This document shows positions 1 through 5,466 of a DNA stretch of 11,567 nucleotides, piece after piece. Under the pieces are notes generated by a model, which saw only the letters and a list, made by a program, of their open reading frames with translations, ran no database searches and was not told the origin of the DNA. The position numbers and the translations under genes were made by a program. Source of the DNA: Chloroflexota bacterium (GTDB lineage Bacteria; Chloroflexota; Dehalococcoidia; UBA1127; JACQUN01). The DNA is taken from the NCBI GenBank assembly GCA_016210285.1, contig JACQUN010000135.1:1-11567 (forward strand). Direction: 5' to 3'. Positions within the stretch are counted from its first letter, which is position 1. Each line of letters begins with the position of its first letter.

Positions 1-255
1 CCATATTGTAAGGGAACAGCGCCTGAATTGCAACTGGCTTGACGGCTGGCCGCATCTCCACCGCCCCAGCATGCATATGCCTCCCGGGGACCACGGCACG
101 AGCCTCTGGGATAGTAATCGAACTTGCTGAGGAAGGATACGCCGGCGAGGCTGAGGCAGCAGTTGGCTAGCGGTTCATGACGCCGCTGGTGGGTTTGCAT
201 GGCCAATACGGAGAACTCCGCGCATCTCTGAGCTTCGGTTGCGACTAACGCCTAC
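1..255. other. Left-edge stretch with no recognisable gene
   Basis: Several frames stay open to the left window edge: one plus frame ends with TGA near position 131, and two minus frames run out through base 1. None gives a protein I recognise, and none has a convincing start with a ribosome binding site. The stretch looks less GC-rich than the genes to its right. It could be intergenic DNA or the end of a gene lying outside the window. Confidence 0.4.
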
Positions 256-312
256 CAGGCTGTTGAAAAGGGGTGATCAGAGGGGCGAAGCCCCTTCGAC
301 GGGGGTCTGGGG

Positions 313-335
313 GCCTGCCCTGAGCCTGACGAAGG
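313..335 (+). repeat. 23-bp REP-like unit, copy 1
   Basis: Contains GCCTGCCCTGAGCC and then GAAGG. It differs from the copy at 377-399 at two positions and sits inside the TCTGGGGG/CCCCCAGA stem. Similar CCTGAGCCTG...GAAGG units occur as dispersed intergenic repeats in many bacterial genomes; that statement is from memory and was not searched. Confidence 0.6.
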
Positions 336-376
336 GGTGCCCCCCAGATACCATTTACCTCCCCTTCCTGGCCAGA

Positions 377-399
377 GCCTGTCCTGAGCCTGGCGAAGG
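377..399 (+). repeat. 23-bp REP-like unit, copy 2
   Basis: Second copy of the unit at 313-335, in the same orientation and 64 bp away. It matches at 21 of 23 positions and lies inside the CCCCTTCCT/AGGAAAGGGG inverted repeat. Confidence 0.6.
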
Positions 400-443
400 A
401 AAGGGGGGAGGGGGATGGTCGAAAAGGGTTTTTCATCACCCTC

Positions 444-950
444 CTAGAGCGCGCCCCAGTAGAAGAACCTGGGAATCTGCGCGAACATGTTGGTCATCAT
501 GAGCACGCCCACGACAATGAGGAACACCCCGCTGACTGCGGAGACCGCCCACCGGTAGCGCCGCAGCCACCTCAGGAAGCCGGTCACCCGGTTTATGGCG
601 AGGGCGGTGACCAGGAAGGGGATGCGCCACAGGCCCATGACGTGGAAGCCCATGAAGATGAGGAGGGCGCCGCCCACAAACCTGATGTACGGCAGATAGC
701 CCTGCACCAGGTATCCCAGCAACCCCAACGAGGTTCAGAAGAGCACGAAGACTAGGGTGAACCCCGCCACAAAGGCCAGGGCGTGGAGGGAGGTCGCCGA
801 GCGGGGGCGAGGGACGGGTGCCCCCGTGCCCAGAGAGACACCGGCCAGGTTGGCGACGTAGGCGGGAACCAGGGGAAGAACGCAGGGAGAGATGAAGGAG
901 GCCACCCCCGCCGCGAAGGCGATGGCCGGAGCCATCTGCCCCTCACCCAA
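444..950 (-). pseudogene. ccdA: CcdA/DsbD-type thiol transporter, broken
   Basis: CcdA proteins span the cytoplasmic membrane and carry electrons from thioredoxin to extracytoplasmic thiols, keeping apocytochrome cysteines reduced for haem attachment. The first part (950-738) reads as a typical N-terminus, with SPCVLPLVPAYVANLAG containing the first redox cysteine. An in-frame TGA follows at 735-737, and the same frame then resumes with GLLGYLV and runs to TAG at 444-446. The second lesion is internal. HVMGLWRIPFL passes directly into VTALAINRV, although in the family the RIPFL and LPFL segments are separated by the helices that carry the second cysteine (WTPCxGP), which is absent. About 168 residues remain, against roughly 220-240 normally. 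The likely start is TTG at 950 with AAGGAG nine bases upstream; ATG at 935 is the alternative. It follows the TPR gene by 20 bp and is probably cotranscribed. Confidence 0.85.
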
Positions 951-970
951 CGCCCATCACTCCTTGCCCA

Positions 971-1846
971 TCAGCGGGATGGTCGAGCAGGCTGCATCTG
1001 GGCGATATGGACCCGGGCAACCTCGGCCAGATCAGAGTCGGGCGACAGGCGAATCACATCCTGCCAGTGTTTTACAGCCTCGTCCGGGTTGGGGGAATCA
1101 CGGCGAAAGGCAACAAGGAAGCCCATGTTATAGTGGGCCTGAACGTTGTCCGGCTCCATCGCCAGGGCTTGGGAGAAGGCGGCCAAAGCCTCCGCGTATC
1201 TGCCCAGGTTCATGCTCGCCGTCCCTATGTCAATGCGAGCATGGACGTTGCTGGGCTCCACCTTCAGGAGCCGGGTAAACCACTGGATGACATCCTCCCA
1301 CTGCTGACCCACCACGTACGTCTCCCCGAGCTCGAAAAGGGCGTCGGCGTCAGCCGGGTTGGCTGCCACAAGCCCTTCCAGCTCCTGTATCCGCGCCTGG
1401 CGGGACGCAAGGAACTGGGCCGGGTTCTCGGTCTCCTGCCCCGGCAGGGCCCGAGCCTCCTCCCCACCCCGACCAAGTCCCCCCTTCCACCAGAGGATTC
1501 CCAGGCCTGCCAGGCCCAGGAGCACCCCAGCGAACACCAGGGTCACAGGTTTGCCCCCCAATCGGGAGAGGAAAGGGGTGCGCCCCACCCGTGGCCGAGC
1601 CACCCCGCCTTTGGGCGGGGGGACACCCTCGGGCTTCGCCTGGGCCGCTCCCTCTTGCGAGGAAGCCAGTCCGTCGTATATCTCCTGGATCAAAGCCCGC
1701 TGGCCCAAAGCCCAGGCGCGGAGCTCCCCCGGGACGCCGTCGGATTCCAACCAGTCCAGGAGCGTCTCACACCGGCGCTCCATCTCCTCAGGGGAGGCTT
1801 TCGGGGGCAGGCCCAGGATCCGATGTACCGCTAGCGTCTTCTCCAC
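971..1846 (-). CDS. Membrane-anchored TPR protein, CcmI-like context
   Basis: This 291-residue protein has a soluble N-terminal part, a low-complexity Pro/Gly linker (about 66-98), one hydrophobic span (about 100-120) and a C-terminal TPR region (about 148-283). Clear TPR units include DALFELGETYVVGQQWEDVI and NVQAHYNMGF. The layout recalls CcmI/NrfG-type proteins, which hold apocytochrome c for haem attachment. With PCYCGC and ccdA genes on either side, a role in cytochrome assembly or protein handling outside the membrane is plausible but inferred. Residues 8-34 (HRILGLPPKASPEEM...) look like the first helices of a J domain, but no HPD motif is present. The start is GTG at 1846, with AGGAG at 1854-1858, seven bases away. 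It lies 19 bp downstream of the PCYCGC gene and 20 bp upstream of ccdA. Confidence 0.8.
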   Translation of the reverse strand: MEKTLAVHRILGLPPKASPEEMERRCETLLDWLESDGVPGELRAWALGQRALIQEIYDGLASSQEGAAQAKPEGVPPPKGGVARPRVGRTPFLSRLGGKPVTLVFAGVLLGLAGLGILWWKGGLGRGGEEARALPGQETENPAQFLASRQARIQELEGLVAANPADADALFELGETYVVGQQWEDVIQWFTRLLKVEPSNVHARIDIGTASMNLGRYAEALAAFSQALAMEPDNVQAHYNMGFLVAFRRDSPNPDEAVKHWQDVIRLSPDSDLAEVARVHIAQMQPARPSR

Positions 1847-1865
1847 ACTCTAGCTCCTGCGGCAC

Positions 1866-2387
1866 CTAGGGGACAGGAGGCGTGTTGGTGGCGGGTCCAA
1901 GGCTGCCATACCGCGCCTCGACGAACCGCCTCGCTTCCGCCAGGGTCTTGCCCTGTTGGATGAGCCTCCTGGTATCCAGGGCAGCTTCAACGCACATGTC
2001 GCAGTTGGCGCCGTGGGAGTCGAAGGCAACGGGGTCGCCGGACAGGTGTCCCCGCCGCACAAAACAGTCGTGGATGCTGGTATGGCCGTCGTGCTGGCCG
2101 CAGCCGCAGAAGCAGGGGATGTACTGAAGAATCTCAGGGCGCTCCATCGCGTAGGCGTACGCCTCCTTCACACTCAAGGGGGCGCTCCGCACATAGGCGG
2201 GGAAGGCAACGCCCTCAGGGGAGCCAAGGGAGGGAGACCCTCCCTGGCGCCAGACCGAGACACCCACCCCCAGGACCACAACCGCCACCGCCGGAATAGC
2301 CACGTAGAGCCAGGGCCACCGGCGGGCTGTCCCCACCCCTCTCCGAGGACGCTTCTGGGACCTCTGGGGAGGCCTCCTGCGGCTCAT
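1866..2387 (-). CDS. PCYCGC-motif membrane-anchored protein
   Basis: A 173-residue protein with a very basic N-terminus (1-24), one membrane span (about 26-46) and an extracytoplasmic domain. The signature YIPCFCGCGQHDGH (89-102) plus DCF (107-109) matches the PCYCGC-motif family, with Phe in place of Tyr. A second pair, NCDMC, lies at 128-132 and is followed by a helical tail typical of the family (AALDTRRLIQQGKTLAEARR). The six cysteines and nearby histidines suggest metal or haem handling or thiol chemistry, but the family function is unknown to me. Known members are often lipoproteins; this one has a transmembrane anchor instead of a lipobox. The start is ATG 2387, with GGAGG eight bases upstream. 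The reading frame stays open as far as 2768, but that extension looks non-coding. It heads the tight trio with the TPR gene and ccdA. Confidence 0.85.
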   Translation of the reverse strand: MSRRRPPQRSQKRPRRGVGTARRWPWLYVAIPAVAVVVLGVGVSVWRQGGSPSLGSPEGVAFPAYVRSAPLSVKEAYAYAMERPEILQYIPCFCGCGQHDGHTSIHDCFVRRGHLSGDPVAFDSHGANCDMCVEAALDTRRLIQQGKTLAEARRFVEARYGSLGPATNTPPVP

Positions 2388-2599
2388 GGACACTCCCTCC
2401 TTACCCCAGCGCAAAGCGCTCCTGGGCCAACTCTTGTGTACCCTGGGGATTGCACTTCGCAGCTCGCCTCCCGCGCACTCGTCGTGAAGGAAAGCGATGC
2501 TTGCGCGCCACGTTTGCGGCCCCGCCACAAAGGCTTTCTCCTGGAGGCACCTCGTGGCATCGGCCTCACCGCGTTCCGGCTCGCCGCTCGTTCTCCCTC

Positions 2600-2617
2600 T
2601 ATACTCAGTATACTCAG
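2600..2617. repeat. Tandem 9-bp repeat TATACTCAG x2
   Basis: Two perfect, adjacent copies of TATACTCAG. The junction contains the palindrome GTATAC. On the minus strand it supplies a TATACT hexamer that could act as a -10 box for the genes at 2387 and below. Confidence 0.6.
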
Positions 2618-2931
2618 GATGCACCTTGCAAGCCATCCCAACATCCGCAATTGCGCCTGAATGTGGACACGTGGAAACACCTACCGAGAGCGTGAAAGAC
2701 AAGCTTGCTCCTGACAGCCAGGTCCACCAGGCCAGAGACCACAATGACCAGGGCAAGGGGTTGCCCACGATGAGCCTCTGCTGAAAGGGCCCTGCGTCTC
2801 GCCACTCCCGCTAGACGAGACGACCCCCCTGCTACGCTGGCCATGATAACCATCGCGGCCAGGGCGACCAGCACGTTGCTCTGCGGACGTCCCTGGAACG
2901 GATGCTGCCGATCCACCCCATTCGCTCCCAT
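2614..2931 (-). CDS. Doubtful small membrane protein
   Basis: This would be a 105-residue protein with two hydrophobic stretches (about 19-37, NVLVALAAMVIMASVAGG, and about 56-72, PLALVIVVSGLVDLAV), a basic linker between them, and a Cys-containing tail. It starts at ATG 2931, lies 52 bp after the tetrahaem gene, and has only a weak purine stretch upstream. I do not recognise the family. It is on the same strand as the locus, and the hydrophobic pattern is more protein-like than the other frames here, which is the main support. It could equally be chance or a gene remnant. Confidence 0.3.
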   Translation of the reverse strand: MGANGVDRQHPFQGRPQSNVLVALAAMVIMASVAGGSSRLAGVARRRALSAEAHRGQPLALVIVVSGLVDLAVRSKLVFHALGRCFHVSTFRRNCGCWDGLQGAS

Positions 2932-2983
2932 TCGCGCTCGTCGCAGATGGTGCGCTCACTCGACTCTCCAAGGATTGCAGAAT

Positions 2984-4048
2984 CTAGGGGACACCAGTAG
3001 CTATGGTTTCGTGGCACATCAAGCACGTCTTGGGTGTTCGCATCTGGTGGCTCTCCGGCAAGGGCGCAAGAGCGCGCACGGCGTGACAGGTGTCGCACTG
3101 AATCCGGCCCTCAAGGGGGTGCTCAATCCCAGGTGGGCCTCCGGGCACAGGCTGATGACAGATCTGGCAGGTCTCATTGATCCGGTCCTGGTGGGTGTCA
3201 GGCACGGGCCAGAGGCCGGCGAGGTTGTGGCAGGCAAGACAGTCGCCTCTCCCCTCCGCCGTATGGGTGATATACGGGCCAATCGGGCTCGCGCTCAAGG
3301 TGAAAGAGCTGGTCATCCAAGGGCGCTTGTTCCCCGCCCCGTCCACTGCCCTCACACGCCAGTAGTAGGTCTTGGGCGGCAGGGCATCCTCCCGCGATAA
3401 GGCGTAGTGAGAGCTGGACAGGCGCTCTTTGACCAGCACAGCGAGGGTGAACTCCTTGTCCTCGTGCGCCTCCAGGCTGTACGTAACCCCGCTGGGGTCC
3501 AGTACAGTGCTCCAGTCAAACGTCGGTGTGCCGTCGGGGACTATCTCGCCCCTTCGGGGCGCCAGGATCTGAGGCGCAGCCGAGGGGTGGGTGTCTATGA
3601 TGATTCCCGAGCCCGCCCAGGGGCTCTCATTCCCTGCCCCATCCACCGCCTTGACCCGCCACCAGTAGCTACCGTCGGGCAAGGCATCGCCAGGCTGAAG
3701 GGCGTAACAGGCCCAGCTAACCCCTTCTTCAGCAGCACCGGGCTGGTGAACTCTTTGTCGAAGTGGACCTCCAGGGTGTAGGTGACTCCTGTGGGGTCGG
3801 CTACCCCACCCCATTGGAAGGTTGGGGTCCGGGTGCCGACGGCGGACCCTTCCTCAGAACTGGCGATAGTCGGTGCTGGCGGTGCTTCGGTGTCCAGGGC
3901 GGTAGGAGGCGGGGCCGGCCCACCACATGCGCTGAGGAGAAGCACCCCTCCAACCAGGAGAGAGGAACACAGGGCTACCGCCCCCCCGCCTTCTGCTGGA
4001 CTCCTGGCGGCGGCCTCGTCCCACGCTGCGTTTGTCCAGCATCGGCAT
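2984..4048 (-). pseudogene. Tetrahaem cytochrome c lipoprotein with FN3-like repeats, frameshifted
   Basis: Once the frame is followed, the product has a basic N-terminus (LDKRSVGRGRRQ), a hydrophobic signal ending in the lipobox LLLSAC, two fibronectin/Ig-like repeats (each ending YWRVxAVDGAGNxxPW), and four haem sites: CLACH (3227-3241), CQICH (3155-3169), CDTCH (3083-3097) and CLMCH (3011-3025). Further histidines (DTHQ, IEHP, ESHQ) could be axial ligands. It would be a lipid-anchored electron carrier on the outer face of the membrane. Two frame changes are needed. One base is extra in the C7 run at 3981-3987, before the signal segment, and one is missing at the C4 run at 3721-3724, inside repeat 1. 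They compensate exactly, so the ends share a frame. Repeat 2 and the haem domain are intact. The start is uncertain (ATG 4048, 4042 or 4069; GTG 3945 in the middle frame). It follows the prenyltransferase by about 50 bp. Confidence 0.8.
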
Positions 4049-4098
4049 CGGTGAGCACCAGGCTCTCATTCTTCCGACTCCTGTCTGTGGTGGGGTCT

Positions 4099-5010
4099 TC
4101 ACAGGGCCAGAACCCGCCCCAGCAGGATTCCCAGAGACGTAAGCACAGGGGTGGCCAGGGTAAGCTGAACATTCTTGCCCAAGAAGGGGATGAGTCTCTC
4201 CACCTGGTTGGGGTTCCTGAGCACTCCCCTGATGACCCGCAGGGCCAGGGGCAACGTAGCTAGCCCGAGAAGGGCAGTCATGGGCAAGGCGCCCACGGCG
4301 ATAAAAACGACCAGGCACGCGTAGGTGGCCACAAGCATGGCGGCGTAGATGAGGGCACTCCTCTCGCGGCCCACGACAATGGGGAGGTGCCGCCGAACAC
4401 CTCGGTCGGCCTCCACGTCCGGGAACTCATTGAGCAGGAGGAGGTTGCTGACCAGGAAGCCGGGCACGAGGGAGGCGGAGGCCGCCGTCCAGCTATAGCT
4501 GCCCGTCTGGGAGAAATAGGTGCCCAGCACCATCAGCGGTCCGAACGCCACTCCTGGGGCTAGGAGGCATAGCCCTGCCACACGGGTGATGTGGGTCGTG
4601 TAGAGGTACACCAGCAGCATCCCCGCCAACCCCAGAGGCAGAATGCCCCAGCCATATCGAGCAAGGAAGTAGAGACCGATGGGGATCAGCAACAGCAGGC
4701 AACCCAGCCCAAAGAGGTAGACACTCCGGGGGTGAAGCTGGCCGGCAGGCAGGATCCCGCTCCCCCCGCTGAAGGGCGTCCTCCTTGTCCGGAGGTCAAT
4801 GCCGCTCTTGAAGTCAAAGTAGTCGTTCAGCACATCGACGCTGATGTGCGCCAGGGAGGCGCCGATGAAAGCGAGCGCCAGATGGGGGAGATGGAGCCTG
4901 CCCTGGTCGTAGAAAGCAGCCGCTGCCCCGGTCAGAACTGAAGCGGGCACCAGGAGAAGGAAATGGGGCCTCGTCTCCAGAAACCAGACCTTCGCCTTTG
5001 TTGCTAGCAT
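4099..5010 (-). CDS. UbiA-family prenyltransferase (MenA-like)
   Basis: UbiA-family enzymes are polytopic membrane proteins that transfer a polyprenyl chain to an aromatic acceptor. This 303-residue protein has both Asp-rich Mg-diphosphate motifs: NDYFDFKSGID (62-72) and DVEADRG (198-204) followed by RHLPIVVG. About eight or nine hydrophobic helices are visible, and the length is normal. The first motif resembles MenA (1,4-dihydroxy-2-naphthoate prenyltransferase), so menaquinone synthesis is likely. Haem O synthase and other UbiA members are less likely but not excluded. The context of cytochromes and thiol-transport genes fits a quinone-linked redox role. The start is ATG 5010, with AGGAGGGAG just upstream; the open frame up to 5139 is Gly/Arg-rich and rejected. 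Confidence 0.88.
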   Translation of the reverse strand: MLATKAKVWFLETRPHFLLLVPASVLTGAAAAFYDQGRLHLPHLALAFIGASLAHISVDVLNDYFDFKSGIDLRTRRTPFSGGSGILPAGQLHPRSVYLFGLGCLLLLIPIGLYFLARYGWGILPLGLAGMLLVYLYTTHITRVAGLCLLAPGVAFGPLMVLGTYFSQTGSYSWTAASASLVPGFLVSNLLLLNEFPDVEADRGVRRHLPIVVGRERSALIYAAMLVATYACLVVFIAVGALPMTALLGLATLPLALRVIRGVLRNPNQVERLIPFLGKNVQLTLATPVLTSLGILLGRVLAL

Positions 5011-5159
5011 CACTCCCTCCTGTCCGCCTGAGGCTCCCATACTACGCACCGGTTGTTGGCCGCATCCGCGCGCGCCTCTCCCGCCCCGGCTGCGACTTCC
5101 TCTCCCCTCCCCCGCCACCCCACGGTGTGCCCTGGACATGGGGACGCATCCGCGGGGGC

Positions 5160-5321
5160 TCAGTTGAACCTATGACACGCCCGACACAGTCCTTCTGCCT
5201 CGTGCCGGGTCCGCTTCGTGTGGCAACTCACACAGGTGGACCGTTGGGTCACCTCCCACTGGTGAGGCTGGTGACACGCCGTGCACTTCGCTGCCTGATG
5301 GGCCCCCGCCGCGCCCTCCAC
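5160..5321 (-). CDS. Short triheme c-type cytochrome, probably truncated
   Basis: This frame encodes three CXXCH haem sites in about 53 residues: CTACH (5271-5285), CVSCH (5220-5234) and CRACH (5172-5186), ending HRFN and TGA at 5160-5162. Extra histidines (AHQ, PHQW, TRH) could be second axial ligands. The density resembles the C-terminal part of a cytochrome c3/c7-type domain. A possible start is GTG 5321, with GGGAG four bases upstream; an in-frame TAG at 5340-5342 limits the frame. No signal peptide is encoded, although haem attachment to CXXCH normally requires export, so this is probably the tail of a larger gene. It sits 36 bp below the TATAAT of a strong promoter and 149 bp before the prenyltransferase. 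Three correctly spaced motifs in one frame are very unlikely by chance. Confidence 0.72.
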   Translation of the reverse strand: MEGAAGAHQAAKCTACHQPHQWEVTQRSTCVSCHTKRTRHEAEGLCRACHRFN

Positions 5322-5357
5322 AAGGCTCCCCTGTGGATACTACTCTGTCCATACTCC

Positions 5358-5387
5358 ATTATACGCATATTGTGAACGATGTCACAA
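5358..5387 (-). promoter_or_regulatory. Sigma70-type promoter of the redox locus
   Basis: On the minus strand, TTGTGA (5387-5382) is followed after 18 bp by a perfect TATAAT (5363-5358). The -35 matches TTGACA at four of six positions. Transcription would begin near 5351 and read first into the triheme frame and then the prenyltransferase. The spacer is partly filled by a CRP-like dyad, listed separately. Confidence 0.7.
5370..5387. promoter_or_regulatory. CRP/FNR-family operator-like dyad
   Basis: TTGTGACATCGTTCACAA on the minus strand is a perfect 6+6 inverted repeat with a 6-bp centre, and it contains TGTGA-N6-TCACA, the CRP consensus. CRP/FNR-superfamily regulators bind such sites, often in response to cAMP, oxygen, NO or redox state. 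The dyad covers the -35 and part of the spacer, centred near -27.5. Such a position favours repression, since classical activation sites centre near -41.5 or further upstream. Which regulator binds cannot be told from this window. Confidence 0.65.
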
Positions 5388-5466
5388 CCAGGAGGCGCCA
5401 GCAGGTTGCCAAGAAGGGGGACACCGTGGGGCCCCTCCCATGCGGGAGAGGGTCACCGACCGGGGG

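Larger units (their letters stand above)
256..443. mobile_element. MITE/REP-like palindromic element
   Basis: The ends form an imperfect inverted repeat: CAGGCTGTTGAAAAGG at 256-271 against the reverse complement of 428-443, with 11 of 16 bases matching. Inside are two copies of a 23-base unit (313-335 and 377-399), containing CCTGAGCCTG and GCGAAGG or ACGAAGG, that match at 21 of 23 positions. Each copy lies within its own inverted repeat: TCTGGGGG/CCCCCAGA at 306-348, and CCCCTTCCT/AGGAAAGGGG at 361-406. There is also a small hairpin near 291-303. The element abuts the ccdA stop codon at 444-446. There is no transposase and no convincing ORF, so it would be non-autonomous. The mobile interpretation is an inference, and plain REP-type intergenic repeats are the alternative. 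Confidence 0.45.
2388..2983. other. Gap in the redox locus without a secure gene
   Basis: Almost 600 bases separate the tetrahaem gene from the PCYCGC gene. Part of it (2614-2931) holds a doubtful membrane ORF, listed separately. The section 2388-2613 shows no protein I recognise in any frame. It contains a tandem 9-base repeat, TATACTCAG twice, at 2600-2617. Read on the minus strand this gives TATACT at 2612-2607, a possible -10 box for the PCYCGC trio, but no good -35 is visible and the leader would be about 210 nt. Degraded coding sequence is possible. Confidence 0.5.

Noticed and set aside
313..399. CRISPR-like direct repeats
   Set aside because: There are only two copies, they are imperfect, and they lie within palindromes. 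There is no regular spacer array and no cas gene.
735..737. TGA in ccdA as selenocysteine or recoded Trp
   Set aside because: The site is not a known redox cysteine position, I see no SECIS-like hairpin just downstream, and other genes in the window end in TGA normally. The second lesion also points to plain inactivation.
1007..1834. Plus-strand open frame of 275 codons
   Set aside because: It is a shadow of the TPR gene, with no recognisable protein pattern.
2388..2768. N-terminal extension of the PCYCGC protein to 300 residues
   Set aside because: ATG 2387 has GGAGG at ideal spacing and begins a normal basic/membrane-anchor sequence. The extension lacks family features.
3715..3730. Programmed -1 ribosomal frameshift in the tetrahaem gene
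   Set aside because: The bases AAGAAGGGGTTAGC do not form an X-XXY-YYZ slippery heptamer, and an opposite shift upstream would also be required.
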